Position numbers and translations under genes: made by a program. From Corallococcus macrosporus DSM 14697 (GTDB taxonomy: Bacteria; Myxococcota; Myxococcia; Myxococcales; Myxococcaceae), in assembly GCF_002305895.1 (NCBI RefSeq), contig NZ_CP022203.1:8909513-8973512 (forward strand): a stretch of DNA of 64,000 bases, written 5' to 3'. Shown here in pieces: positions 18,581 through 28,734 of this stretch. The first letter of the stretch is position 1. Every line of letters begins with the position of its first letter. The notes beneath the pieces were generated by a model. The model ran no database searches. It was not told the origin of the DNA and was given only the letters and a program-made list of their open reading frames with translations.

Positions 18581-19410
18581 TGGTGATGAGGCGGACATGA
18601 ACAAGGACTCGCGCAACCGCCGCGTTGGCGCGCGCACGCGGACGCGCACGTCCAAGTGAAGCGGCGCGAAGCGGAGCACGCGCGCACGCTCAATCACCAT
18701 GCGCTCCATGCTCGGGCTCTTTGCCTGTTCCACGTGGAACGAAGCACCCGCATGGGCGCGCTGGATGCGCGCAAGCCAGCGAGCCGCTCATCGCTCCCGC
18801 GTTCCACGTGGAACACGCAGAGCGCTGAGCACGCGCAGAAGCCGACGTCGGCGCGTCATCAACCGAGTCTCCCTGCTCCACCTGGACCAGGGCGCGGGCA
18901 CTGCGCCTGACCACCGCGCGTTCGCACGTCGGCAACCGCGTCACCCTGTTCCACGTGAAACGACGACGACCACGCATGAGCATCCGGAACTCGCATCGGC
19001 AACCGCGCCGCCCTGTCCCACGTGGAACGAGGAGCGCAGGCCTGAGCGTGAACAAGCGACCGCGCGCACCGTGTTCAGCCGCGCCTGCGGTTCGTGTTCC
19101 ACGTGGAACCACGGATGGCTTGAGCAGTTGCCCGCGCGTCACCGCCACATGCGCATGCCTTCACCGTGTTCCACGTGGAACGCCCGGCGAGGCGCAGCTC
19201 AACACCTTCAGGACCCGCGTATCCCAGCCACTGCCTTCTCCATGGGTTCACGGCGTCACGCCGTTCCGCGTGGAACGGCCGAACAGATGAGCGCGCGAGC
19301 ACCACGCAACGCCGCGTGCTCGCATCGCCCACGCCGCACGAACCGCGACAGACCTCGCGGCTGAGCCCTTCGTCTCCGTGCTTCGAGACCCACGCGCAGA
19401 CCTGCTTCAT

Positions 19411-20551
19411 GTTCCACGTGGAACCGTGGAAGACACCGCGCATGAGCGCTCACGTCCGCGTTCGATCCTTCCTTCCGCACCGCGAGCGGCGAAGGAAATC
19501 GCCCATCCGCGCGCCACACGGGTCCAGACCCGCCACGCACTCGAGCCCTCTTTGTGTTCCACGTGGAACCGTGGCGGAGCGCACCCGCCCGCGCACCACG
19601 ACTGCGCGCTTCGTGATGCACGGTGAAGTGGAACGCGCAGGAGCCCCAGGCCAGTTCAGCCAGACCAAGCGCCCAGGCCTGCTTCGTGTTCCACGTGGAA
19701 CCTTGGAGGGCACCGCGCATGGGCGCTCGCAGCCGTTCATCGCGGCCGTGCGTTCGCTCCTTTCCACATCGAGATGGGCAGCGAAGTGAATCGCTCATCC
19801 GCGCGCCACACGGGTCCGCACCGGCCACGCGCCCAGGCCTGCTTCGTGTTCCAAGTGGAACCGTGGAGGGCACCGCGCATGGGCGCTCGCAGCCGTTCAT
19901 CGCGGCCGTGCACTTCGTGGTGCACGGTGGAGCCAAACGGGCATGCGCACCCCAAGCCGGTTCAGACCGGCCACGTACTCAGTCCTTCTTCGTGTTCCAC
20001 GTGGAACCGTGGATGGCGGCGCAACGCGTATGAGCAACTCTCGTCCGCTCGCCGCACCGATGCGGTCGGTCCGCCGCGCTGTTCCACCGCGCACGGCGGA
20101 GGTCCGGGCATGAGCACCGAAGCCGGTCGTCGTGGTCGCCCGCACGTCTTCCTATTTCACGTGGAACCGTGGCGCGCATACGCACGCGCTGCCCATCCAT
20201 CACGTGCATGCGTTCGCACCTTCGCGCCCCACCACCACGGAACGGACATGCGCGCGTCGCCGTCACTCATCCCGTCCACGCGCCTCTTCCCGTTCCACGT
20301 GGAACCAGCGGGGCAGTTCGCATGCGCGCAGCCATGGTGTTCGGGTGTTCGCACCTTCGTGCCCCAACACCACGCGATGGGCGCGGGCGCACCAATCCCT
20401 CACCACGCCCCACTTCCTGTTCCATGTGGAGCCCCTGCGCATGTCCCGCCCGCTCATCACGTTCACGCGTTCGCGCACCATCGCGATGGACATGAGCGGA
20501 CCCCAGCCGTTCATCACGACTGCCCGCGACGCCTCCTGTTCCACGTGGAAC
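19411..20551. repeat. Widely spaced half of the parS field
   Basis: From 19411 rightwards the parS copies are 119-160 bp apart, compared with 59-95 bp in most of the left half. The intervening DNA is also repetitive (for example GTGGAACCGTGGAGGGCACC after 19688 and 19848), so this half was expanded from a longer unit. Confidence 0.7.
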
Positions 20552-20976
20552 GGCCAGGAGCACGCGCCTCGCATGGGTCCACCGCATCCGCGGTCGAGCG
20601 TTCGCGCCTCCTGCTCCGCCGCGGACAACGGTGGTGCCGCGCATGAGCCAGTCGCGCCACCAAACCCAGTCCACTCAGTGCCTCACACGCTCAACGGGCA
20701 CGTCCGCATCGATGCGCAGGCACCAGGTCCCATGCCCCAACGTGGCGCGGGAAGTCCATCCAGCACCCGCGCGGATGACGGCGGGTCACCGGCGTGAGTC
20801 CCCCGCTCCACGCGAGAGGAGCGCCAAGTAGAAGACGGGAGTCCGCCACGGGTGTTCGCGGTGATGCCCCGCGTCCGCTGGCTTCCGGGCTCCACGCGCA
20901 ACCGAGCACCGGCGGCACACGCGAACAGCAGTTGCGCGTCACCCACGGCGCATGCGCTCGGCGCCCACGGCCCCGC

Positions 20977-21456
20977 GCCGCGCCGAGCATCCGCACCCGC
21001 GACGCGCCGAGCATCCGCACCCGCGACGCGCCGAGCATCCGCACCCGCGACGCGCCGAGCATCCGCACCCGCGCCGCGCCGAGCATCCGCACCCGCGACG
21101 CGCCGAGCATCCGCACCCGCGCCGAGCATCCGCACCCGCGCCGCGCCGAGCATCCGCACCCGCGCCGCGCCGAGCATCCGCACCCGCGACGCGCCGAGCA
21201 TCCGCACCCGCGACGCGCCGAGCATCCGCACCCGCGACGCGCCGAGCATCCGCACCCGCGCCGCGCCGAGCATCCGCACCCGCGACGCGCCGAGCATCCG
21301 CACCCGCGACGCGCCGAGCATCCGCACCCGCGACGCGCCGAGCATCCGCACCCGCGCCGCGCCGAGCATCCGCACCCGCGCCGCGCCGAGCATCCGCACC
21401 CGCGACGCGCCGAGCATCCGCACCCGCGACGCGCCGAGCATCCGCACCCGCGACGC
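20977..21456. repeat. 24-bp tandem repeat, about 20 copies
   Basis: The unit is GACGCGCCGAGCATCCGCAC plus CCGC, with either GAC or GCC at its start. The core GAGCATCCGC occurs 20 times. One unit (at 21120) is short by 5 bp, which breaks any single reading frame across the array. The variant base follows a partly regular order (GCC, GAC, GAC, GAC), pointing to 96-bp higher-order duplication. It directly adjoins the parS field. Open frames through it encode only Arg/His/Pro or Ala/Arg repeats and are not accepted as genes. Confidence 0.9.
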
Positions 21457-22680
21457 CCGCTCTTCTTGATGCCGTGGACTCACGATGACCGAAGCCAACG
21501 CGGCCGAAGCTGGAGCAACTCCGCCAGCCGGACGCCGCGCATGTCGTGCCCGCGCCCGCGCTCGACTCGGCCCAGGCATCGAGCCCACGGTGCATCCAGT
21601 TGGCGCACCGGTTCGGCTCCGCGCCATCCGCGACGAAGCCGTGCGCCGAGCCGCCTCCTTCACCGACAAGTTCATCCGACGTCGGCTCGCGTCCGTGAAG
21701 GAGGATGCGGCTGCTTTCCCAGCGCCATCTGTGCAGCGCGCTTCCAGGTCGAAGCCTGAGCGACTGCGTTCCGCCTGGAGCACGAACCGGGCGAACGCGC
21801 GACGGATGGAGGCCACCGCGAGGACGCGTGCGCCCCGTCCCCCACCCATCACACCGCGCACGCGGTTGCTCGCCGCGACCCGGTGCCTGACGACTTCTCC
21901 CCCTCCCCTGCCCCGCTCCACATGGAACGGGGCTCACCGCCACAGCCATCGAAGTGCCGCGGACCCGCGACTGCGTTCACGACGCGCTCATCCGTCCCGA
22001 TGAATCGGCGCCGCGCGAAACGGCGGCGAGGGTGGACGCCATGGCCAACCGGGCCGAGCCTGTATCGATGCGACCCAGGTGACCTTGTCGCGAGGAGCCC
22101 TCGTCCAACGCGCGGGTTCTCCTCGGCATCCAGGGCACATGGGAGCAGTGCTTCGGATGACGATGGGCTCGCGGCCAACAGCAAAGGCCCGCGGACGAAT
22201 GCACCGGCGTGTGACGGAGACTCCGCCCGAACACCGAACCCGTCGGCGAACACCTTGAGGCGGGGTCCTCGCCTTGCTGACAGGCGAGCAGCCTCATGGC
22301 GCGACCGCCATACAAGGCCCAGGCATCCAACGGCACGAGCCTCGTCATGCCCGCTCGCTGGCCAGCAAAGCGACCATGCTGGCGCTCCATCAGCGCCCCG
22401 CGCTCCGACCTGGCTTCCTTGCGAAACGGCATGCACTTGGGCGGAAGCACCGGACTCCAACCGTGCTTCCGAGTCACTGGGTACCAGGCCGCTCACCGAG
22501 CAGGACTCCATCCCCTCCCCTGCCAGTGCCTCAAGTCGATGTGCGTCGTCACCAGCCAGCTCATCGCATACGCCGCTGAACGAACTCCGAACGCGGCCAT
22601 CAAGCCGGCGCCGCGCCAATCGCCAAGCGTCTTCGCCGACGAACGCGCTGACTCCGTGCCCCAGTCCAACGGAGCAGCGC
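21457..22680. other. Noncoding or decayed region right of the tandem repeats
   Basis: About 1.2 kb with overlapping low-complexity open frames on both strands and no recognisable domain. It contains the outlying parS-like site at 21915. It may include remnants of older genes, but none can be named. Confidence 0.4.
21915..21928. other. Outlying degenerate parS-like site
   Basis: GCTCCACATGGAAC differs from parS at two positions. It lies about 1.4 kb right of the main cluster, beyond the 24-bp tandem repeats. Binding is uncertain. Confidence 0.35.
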
Positions 22681-22996
22681 ATGACCAACGCGATACCGTC
22701 ACCCGACGTTCATGCCCGCGTGCTCCACGCCCGGGTCAACGAAGTGGAGAAGCTCGTCACAGCCCGTCAGCCTCGCCGAGGTTGAGCGCTTCGAGGCCCG
22801 ACTCGGCGTTCCGCTCCCGGCCGGCTTCCGCGCGCTCCTCCTGAGAGCGGGCGCGGGCGCGGGGCCGTACTACGGCGTGTGGCGCCCCAAACGCATCTGG
22901 GATGAAACAAACAGTCTGGGATGCGCTGTGGGCCGCCGGGGAGCCGACCTGGACATCAGCACGACCACCGGCTGCATGGCTTGGGGGGCCGATTGA
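22681..22996 (+). pseudogene. SMI1/KNR4-like protein, frameshifted
   Basis: An ATG at 22681 with a GGAG ribosome-binding sequence opens MTNAIPSPDVHARVLHARVN followed by EVEKLVTARQ. The reading then must shift frame near 22765 to continue SLAEVERFEARLGVPLPAGF and RALLLRAGAGAGPYYGVW, which is the SMI1/KNR4 (SUKH) fold signature. The later part (to about 22996) no longer looks conserved. SUKH proteins are often immunity proteins against contact-dependent toxins; here it is probably inactive. Confidence 0.6.
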
Positions 22997-23144
22997 GCCG
23001 TATGCCCGACTCCCCTCCCGCCCCCACCTTCCTCAGCCTGGATGACGGTCGCGCTCCAGCAGCGCTCGTTGCCGTCACGGGTACACGGATGAAGCGCGCA
23101 AGCTTCGTCACGCGCGAGCACCGTGTGCAGCGCCCACTCCACGC

Positions 23145-23801
23145 TCACGAACGCGAAGCCACGGGCTCCACGAAGTACGTCTGCTTGTGTCGCGGATCCG
23201 CCTCGTAGGCATCGGCGAATGCGAGCGCGCCCGCTTCGCTCTCCAGCCGCGCCACCTCCGCGCGATGGCCGTATTCATCCTGGCGGATGACAGCCCAGTC
23301 CTTCCGCGCGGGCTCCGCAGGGGCCGGCGTGCCACGGAGCTCGACGTAGTACGACTGCTTGTGCGCACGCGCTTCGAGGATGCGCGCGAAGCACGCCACA
23401 TGGGCGCGCTCGGGAGACACCGCGACGTCGTAGCGGTTGCCCGTCTCATCCATGCGCGTCACGGCCCAGCCTTCTCGCGCGAGCGGGCGTCCGGCATCCG
23501 CACGCCACTCCACGACCTCGTCCTTCAACCCGAGGTGCGCCATGGCGTGGTCGACTTCCAAGGGCTCGATGAAGACCTGGAACCGGTCGGCCTCGCGCAA
23601 CGAGACGACCACCAGCTCGAGCCCACACTCGCAAGCCCAACCCCAGTGCGCTTCCTGGAAGCGCCCGTCATCGCGAGCCACCACCCGATGCGGCGTCCCC
23701 CACTGACGCTCGAAGCCGGAGCGCGAGGCCTTCATCGTGACGGCGTGAGCGTGACGCTCGAACAACCAGGCGCGAGGACGGTCCGTCGGAAGCGGCTTCA
23801 T
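23145..23801 (-). CDS. Hypothetical protein with duplicated C-terminal repeat
   Basis: A 218-residue protein starting MKPLPTDRPRAWLFERHAHA. The C-terminal half holds two tandem copies of a module of about 50-60 residues: WAVTRMDETGNRYDVAVSPE ... HKQSYYVE and WAVIRQDEYGHRAEVARLES ... HKQTYFVE. The N-terminal half (WGWACECGLELVVVSLREAD) is unrelated to anything I recognise. The modules resemble small SPOR-like or immunity-protein folds (inference). It neighbours an SMI1-like pseudogene, so an orphan-immunity locus is possible. The longer reading to 23855 is not supported. Confidence 0.6.
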   Translation of the reverse strand: MKPLPTDRPRAWLFERHAHAVTMKASRSGFERQWGTPHRVVARDDGRFQEAHWGWACECGLELVVVSLREADRFQVFIEPLEVDHAMAHLGLKDEVVEWRADAGRPLAREGWAVTRMDETGNRYDVAVSPERAHVACFARILEARAHKQSYYVELRGTPAPAEPARKDWAVIRQDEYGHRAEVARLESEAGALAFADAYEADPRHKQTYFVEPVASRS

Positions 23802-24029
23802 GCGTGACACCTCCGCGATGAAACCTAACGAGCACCCGAACTCGCGCCCACCCAATCTGGCGAAGCGCGAGCCCGTCCAAAGCGCTCAGCGTTCAAAGCG
23901 CCAGGCCGTGAAGTGGAGCACGAGCGCACTCACGAACCCGGGGTAGAGAGCGCCCAACCACAGCTCGACGAGCGAGTCGCTCCGTCCGTCCTCGGCTGCA
24001 TCCGCGGGGCGGATGGGCGCGCCCCTCCC

Positions 24030-24683
24030 CTACTCCCTGGCGAACACCGCCACCTGCCGCTCGGCGCCGGAGAACGGCAGCCGGTACGCCCGCGCGGAGA
24101 CGACGCGCAGCTGCCGCTCCGCCGCGCGCGCCGCCAGCTCCGCGTCCGTCTGCGCCTTGCCGAGCATCGCCACCACGCGCCCGCCCGGCTCCACATACGC
24201 GGGCGCCAGCGCGAGCCAATCCGGCAGGTCCATGAACGCGCGCGCAATCAGCACCTCGGCGCGCGGAATCCCCTCCGTCTCCGGCGCGCCCTCCGCGCGC
24301 GCGTGCAGTCCGCGCACGCCCTGCAAACCGAGGCTCGCCGCCGCGGCCTTGATGAACGCGACCTTCTTGCCCACCGTGTCCACCAGCGTCACGCCCAGCG
24401 CCGGCAACGCCAGCTTCAACGGCAGCCCTGGGAAGCCCGCGCCCGCGCCCAAATCCAGCAACGTCGCCGCGCTCGTGACTTCCGGCAGCACCGCGAGCGA
24501 ATCCAGGAAGTGCTTCTCCAGCACCTCCTCCGGCGCCGTAATCGCCGTGAGGTTCACCTTCGCGTTCCACTTGAGCAGCTCGCTCATCAACCGCTGGAGC
24601 CGCGACCCCAGGTCCGCCGCCACCGTCACTCCCAGCGCCCGGCACCCCGCCGCGAGCTGATCCTCGAACCGCGCGTTATCCAC
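24030..24683 (-). CDS. rsmG: 16S rRNA m7G527 methyltransferase RsmG (GidB)
   Basis: A 217-residue SAM-dependent enzyme methylating G527 of 16S rRNA. Motifs are KWNAKVNLTAITAPEEVLEK near residue 40, HFLDSLAVL, and the SAM-binding LLDLGAGAGFPGLPLKLALP near residue 73. The GTG start at 24683 lies inside a perfect DnaA box (TTATCCACA on the plus strand). It follows mnmG on the same strand with a 98-bp gap, the usual gidA-gidB order near replication origins. Confidence 0.95.
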   Translation of the reverse strand: MDNARFEDQLAAGCRALGVTVAADLGSRLQRLMSELLKWNAKVNLTAITAPEEVLEKHFLDSLAVLPEVTSAATLLDLGAGAGFPGLPLKLALPALGVTLVDTVGKKVAFIKAAAASLGLQGVRGLHARAEGAPETEGIPRAEVLIARAFMDLPDWLALAPAYVEPGGRVVAMLGKAQTDAELAARAAERQLRVVSARAYRLPFSGAERQVAVFARE

Positions 24684-24768
24684 AAGCCCTCCGCTTCAAA
24701 CCTACCTGCAACCCACTGGAATCATTCAGGAGACGGCAATCCCCAGAGTTTCCCACACCTTGTCCACA
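24676..24768. promoter_or_regulatory. DnaA-box-like cluster between mnmG and rsmG
   Basis: Three same-orientation 9-mers: a perfect TTATCCACA at 24676-24684, TTTCCCACA at 24749-24757, and TTGTCCACA at 24760-24768. A short AT-rich stretch (ATATTTGATCA) follows at 24774-24784. DnaA binding here could regulate rsmG or mark an auxiliary or ancestral origin site. The cluster is too small on its own to call oriC. Confidence 0.5.
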
Positions 24769-24781
24769 GCCCCATATTTGA

Positions 24782-26629
24782 TCAGTCCTCGGGCTGCGAG
24801 CAGACTGAGGGCGCCCCGGTTCCGCGCTTGAGCGCCACCAGCAGCAGCGACACCGCGGCGGGCGTCAGCCCTGGAATCCGGCGGGCCTGCCCCACCGTCC
24901 CCGGCCGATGCGCGGTCAGCTTCTCCACCGCCTCCGCGCTCAGCCCCCGCACCTCATTGAAGCGGTAGCCCTCCGGAATCCGCCAGCGGTCCGTGGACTC
25001 GGCCTCGCGCGCCGCGGCCCTGGCGGCCTGGGCCACGTAGCCCTCGTACTTCACCTCGACCTCCACCTCCTCGGCGACGTCGGGGGACAGCGCCGGCCAG
25101 TCCTCGCGGCCCTCGCCGAGCTGCGCGTACGTCATCTCCGGCCGCCGCAGCTTCACCGCCAGCCCGGTGCGCTTCAGCCGCGCCACCTCCTCCGTCACCG
25201 CGCGGCCCCTCGCCTCCGCTCGCTCCAAGGCCTCGCGCGGGAGCAGCCCCACGCGGTGCCCATGCCGAGCCAGGCGCAGGTCCGCGTTGCCCTCGCGCAG
25301 CTTCAGGCGGTGCTCGGAGCGGCTGGTGAACATGCGGAACGGCTCGTCCACGCCCTTGGTCACCAGGTCATCCACCAGCACCGCGCCGTGGGCCTCGTCG
25401 CGGCCGGGCAGGAGCGGCGGCTCGCCCTTCACCTGGAGCGCGGCGTTGATGCCGGCCCACAGGCCCTGGAAGGCGGCCTCCTCGTAGCCCGAGGTGCCGT
25501 TGAGCTGCCCCGCGAAGTACAGGCCGGCGATGGCCTTCGTCTCCAGCGTGGCCTTGAGCTGCGTGGGCGGCGCGTAGTCGTACTCCACCGCGTAGCCGAA
25601 GCGGACCACCTCCACCTGCTCCAGGCCTGGAATCGTGCGCAGGAAGTCGAGCTGCACGTCCGCGGGCAGGCTGGTGGACAGGCCCGCCGGGTACACCAGC
25701 GGCGAGGTGGGCCCCTCGGGCTCCAGGAAGACCTGGTGCCGCTCACGCGAGGCGAAGCGCACCACCTTGTCCTCCAGCGACGGGCAGTAGCGCGGCCCCC
25801 GGCCGACGATGTCCCCCTGGAACAGCGGCGAGCGGTGCAGGTTCTCCCGCAGCACCGCGTGCGTGCGCGGCGTCGTCTCCGTGAGCGCGCACATCACCGA
25901 GGGCTGACGGGGGAACGGCATGCCGCCCTCCCCTTCCACCTTGGTGCGCCAGGAGAAGGGCCGCGCCCGCGTGTCTCCCGGCTGCGGCTCCAGCGCGTCC
26001 CAGTCGATGCTCGCGCGCGCCAGCCGCGCCGGCGTGCCCGTCTTGAAGCGGCCCAGCGTGAAGCCCAGCGCGCGCAGCGACTCCGACAGGCCGCGCGCCG
26101 CCTCGTCGCCCAGACGACCGCCGACCTCCTTCTGCTCGCCCACGTGCATCAGCGCCTGGAGGAAGGTGCCCGTGGTGAGCAGCACCGCGGAGGCCGCCAC
26201 CTGCGTGCCGTCCTTCAGCACCACGCCCTCCACCCGGCCGCCGCCCGCCACCAGCGCGGCGACCTCGCCCTCGCGCACCGTGAGGTCCGGCTGGGAGAAG
26301 AGCACCTCCTGCATGCCCACCGCGTAGGCGTCACGGTCGCAGAGCAGCCGGGAGGCCTGCACCGCGGGGCCCTTGGAGGCGTTCAGCGTCTTGAAGTGCG
26401 TGCCCGCCTTGTCGGCCGCGCGCCCCATCTCGCCGCCCAGCGCGTCCAACTCACGCACCAGGTGGCCCTTGGCCGTGCCGCCCACCGCCGGGTTGCAGCT
26501 CATCACCGCCGAGCGCTCGCGCTTCAGCGTCAGGCCCAACGTGGCCAATCCCATCCGCGCGCAGGCGAGCGCCGCCTCGCAGCCCGCATGGCCCAGCCCC
26601 ACCACGATGACGTCGTACCGGAGTCCCAT
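24782..26629 (-). CDS. mnmG: tRNA uridine 5-carboxymethylaminomethyl modification enzyme MnmG (GidA)
   Basis: A 615-residue FAD enzyme that with MnmE modifies U34 of tRNAs. The FAD-binding motif [19 protein letters not shown] is near residues 9-27. Family motifs [31 protein letters not shown] and [15 protein letters not shown] are intact, as is the C-terminal helical domain. Length matches the family. The partner mnmE is at 42.9-44.4 kb in the same window. Confidence 0.97.
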   Translation of the reverse strand: MGLRYDVIVVGLGHAGCEAALACARMGLATLGLTLKRERSAVMSCNPAVGGTAKGHLVRELDALGGEMGRAADKAGTHFKTLNASKGPAVQASRLLCDRDAYAVGMQEVLFSQPDLTVREGEVAALVAGGGRVEGVVLKDGTQVAASAVLLTTGTFLQALMHVGEQKEVGGRLGDEAARGLSESLRALGFTLGRFKTGTPARLARASIDWDALEPQPGDTRARPFSWRTKVEGEGGMPFPRQPSVMCALTETTPRTHAVLRENLHRSPLFQGDIVGRGPRYCPSLEDKVVRFASRERHQVFLEPEGPTSPLVYPAGLSTSLPADVQLDFLRTIPGLEQVEVVRFGYAVEYDYAPPTQLKATLETKAIAGLYFAGQLNGTSGYEEAAFQGLWAGINAALQVKGEPPLLPGRDEAHGAVLVDDLVTKGVDEPFRMFTSRSEHRLKLREGNADLRLARHGHRVGLLPREALERAEARGRAVTEEVARLKRTGLAVKLRRPEMTYAQLGEGREDWPALSPDVAEEVEVEVKYEGYVAQAARAAAREAESTDRWRIPEGYRFNEVRGLSAEAVEKLTAHRPGTVGQARRIPGLTPAAVSLLLVALKRGTGAPSVCSQPED

Positions 26630-27386
26630 GTCTCACGAAGGTCGCGGGCGACATGGGCAGGCTGACCTGCCCCTGCCACCGTTTCGCGCCTTCGTATGAC
26701 GCCCATCCCGGGCCCTTGGCAAGCAAAGGCCCCGAGGACGGGCGGGCACCCGGCGAAGCGAGCGCCCTGCCCTGCCCTCGTTCGAGAATTTACGGAAGCG
26801 CGCGAGGCAGCCAGTGGGAGGGGTTGAGGCGCTGCCTGCCTCGCGCGCACCGGCCACCCGGCGGAAGGTCGAGCCAGGCCCGCGAGCCTGAGCGCGCCCC
26901 CCGTCCCGGGCGGCAAAAACCAGGTTGTCGCGTGGGGAGAAAGGAATGGCGCCGCCCGCCCCCCCGGGATGACGGCACCGCTCCCGCTCAACGGACCCGA
27001 AGGCCCGCCCCACGCTGGCGCGGCCCCCAGCCCCCATGGCCAGGGCACCACGCTTTTCCCCCGCGCGCGGGCGGCATGGCAGCGCCGCGCGCGGGGGAAT
27101 GGGTGTCGCTTACACGGCTGGGTGGACTCGCTCCGTGCGGTGAGGGCGCAACGGCGACATCGACTCGGGCCACCAGGGCCCGACACCTTCGTGTGCGCGA
27201 CGGGAAAAGGAATAACCCGGGGGTCTGACATGCGGGCGGATGCCCAGGGGCCGCCGCTTGGGGTGTGGGTACAGCATTGGCGTTCCCTTCCAGCAATCGT
27301 GCTTCTGGATGCGCCGCGGATTCACGGTGCGGAGGTCGAGCGCCGGTTATTCGCCGGGGCTCGGCCCTCCTCGGCCCAGGGAGTCC
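26630..27386. other. Intergenic region between mnmG and the MFS gene
   Basis: About 750 bp between divergent genes with no convincing reading frame. It holds a strong 15-bp-stem hairpin at 27056-27099 (listed separately) and presumably the mnmG and MFS promoters, which are not recognisable by eye. Confidence 0.45.
27056..27099. repeat. Perfect 15-bp inverted repeat
   Basis: Arms TTCCCCCGCGCGCGG and CCGCGCGCGGGGGAA are separated by 14 nt. There is no T run after the right arm, so it is not a typical plus-strand terminator. It could be a minus-strand structure upstream of mnmG or a protein-binding site. Confidence 0.55.
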
Positions 27387-28634
27387 ATGACCACGCCTTC
27401 GACCAGACCCGCTGTGCAGGGCACGCTCGGCCTCGAGCTGCTGCTGGGGACGCTGACCGCGTTCGCGCCGCTCTCCATCGACATGTATCTGCCGGCGCTG
27501 CCGCGCATCGCGGAGGACCTCCAGTCCAGCGCGCCGGCCATCCAGCTCACGCTCGCGTCGTGCTTCGCGGGGCTGGCGCTGGGGCAGCTCTTCACCGGGC
27601 CGCTCATCGACCGCTTCGGCCGGACGCGTCCGCTCTACGCGGGCCTGGTTTTGTATGTGCTGGGTTCGCTGGGCTGCGCGCTGGCGCCGTCGGCCGCCGC
27701 GCTGGTGGCCATGCGCTTCGTGCAGGCGCTGGGTGGCTCGGTCGCCCTGGTGGTGCCGCGCGCGGTGGTGCGGGACTTGTGGTCGGGCGCCAACGCCGCG
27801 CGGACCATGTCCCGGCTGATGCTGGTCATGGGCGTGGCGCCCATCCTCGCGCCGCTGCTGGGCGGGCTGGTGCTTCAGTCCCTGGGATGGCGGGCCATCT
27901 TCGTGGTGCTGGCGGTGGTGGGCGCGGTGGCGCTGGCGCTCGTGTTGAAGGCGCTGCCGGAGACGGCGCCGCCGCATGAGGCCTCGCAGACGATGCTCTC
28001 CCGGCTGGGCGCCTTGATGAAGGACCCGGACTTCGTGGGCCCCGCGCTGGCTGGAGGCTTCGCGCAGGCGGGCCTGTTCGCATACATCGCGGGCTCGCCG
28101 TTCGTGTTCATCTCCTTGTTTGGCGTTCCGGAGGAGCACTTCGGCTGGTTCTTCGGCATCAATGCGATGGGGTTGATTGCGGTGGCGCAGCTCAACCGCA
28201 AGCTGGTGACGCACCTGCCGCTGCACCGGCTGCTGCGTCTGGCGTTGAGTCTGTGTGTCATCGCGGCGGTGGCGGTGCTGGCGGTGGCGTGGACGGGCTT
28301 CATGGGGCTGTGGGGCATCGCTGTGTCGCTGTTCTTCTTCGTGTCGGCCATGGGGCTGGTGGGGCCGAACGCGGCGGCGATTGCGCTGGAGCGGCACGCG
28401 GCGCGCGCGGGCATGGCGTCGGCCGCGCTGGGCGCGCTCCAGTTCACGGCGGCGGCGGGGGCGTCGTGGGCGGTGAGCACGTTCAACAATGGCACCGCGA
28501 TGCCCATGGCCGGTGTCATGGCCGCCATGGCGCTGCTCGCGTGGCTGGCCGCGTTCTTCGGGCTCCGGGCGCGCACGCGGGAGCAGCGGGCAGGGGAACT
28601 GGAAGGCGTGGCGTCAGGGCAGGGCGCGGCCTGA
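27387..28634 (+). CDS. Bcr/CflA-family drug efflux MFS transporter
   Basis: A 415-residue inner-membrane transporter with about 12 hydrophobic segments. The Bcr/CflA signature is visible: APLSIDMYLPALPRIAEDL at the N-terminus, the loop motif GPLIDRFGRTRPLYAGL, and RFVQALGGSVALVVPRAVVR. It probably exports bicyclomycin/chloramphenicol-like compounds (family knowledge, not shown here). The ATG at 27387 is chosen because the first helix begins shortly after; the longer reading from 27240 adds a non-conserved extension. Confidence 0.9.
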   Translation: MTTPSTRPAVQGTLGLELLLGTLTAFAPLSIDMYLPALPRIAEDLQSSAPAIQLTLASCFAGLALGQLFTGPLIDRFGRTRPLYAGLVLYVLGSLGCALAPSAAALVAMRFVQALGGSVALVVPRAVVRDLWSGANAARTMSRLMLVMGVAPILAPLLGGLVLQSLGWRAIFVVLAVVGAVALALVLKALPETAPPHEASQTMLSRLGALMKDPDFVGPALAGGFAQAGLFAYIAGSPFVFISLFGVPEEHFGWFFGINAMGLIAVAQLNRKLVTHLPLHRLLRLALSLCVIAAVAVLAVAWTGFMGLWGIAVSLFFFVSAMGLVGPNAAAIALERHAARAGMASAALGALQFTAAAGASWAVSTFNNGTAMPMAGVMAAMALLAWLAAFFGLRARTREQRAGELEGVASGQGAA

Positions 28635-28734
28635 GCGTTGGGGGGCATAGCTCGGGGCAGGGCTCCCGGGCCATGACTGACTCGGGAGCGGTGCGCATCG
28701 CTCCCGATGGTCGCCGCGGCTCACGCGACCAGGT

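Larger units (their letters stand above)
17347..20551. other. parS: parS centromere cluster (ParB-binding sites)
   Basis: The palindrome GTTCCACGTGGAAC, the known Myxococcus and general bacterial parS, occurs as 16 perfect copies starting at 17926, 18063, 18154, 18213, 18345, 18567, 18727, 18801, 19096, 19168, 19411, 19556, 19688, 19994, 20292 and 20538. Single-mismatch copies start at 17347, 18004, 18286, 18419, 18478, 18948, 19015, 19263 and 19848. Weaker ones are at 18875, 20154 and 20419. ParB (11.9-12.8 kb) should load here as a CTP clamp and ParA should move the complex. No real gene lies inside; long open frames on both strands only reflect the GC-rich repeats. Confidence 0.95.

Noticed and set aside
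17563-20646. Long open frames through the parS field (up to 376 codons on either strand)
   Set aside because: They consist of Arg/Ala/His/Pro-rich repeats (for example FHVE, STWN) created by the parS palindrome in all frames; no start signals, no domains.
20794-21949. Open frames of 178-412 codons through the 24-bp repeat
   Set aside because: Pure repeat translation (AEHPHPRR, SIRTRDAP, ADARRVAG); several frames and both strands are open at once and one unit is 5 bp short.
23889-24013. Short minus-strand protein-like frame after rsmG (ending FVSALVLHFTAWRFER)
   Set aside because: Looks hydrophobic and possibly real, but no start codon or ribosome-binding sequence was found.
24676-24784. Calling this gap oriC
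   Set aside because: Only three box-like sites and a very short AT-rich stretch; no unwinding region or dnaA. Kept as a DnaA-binding candidate only.
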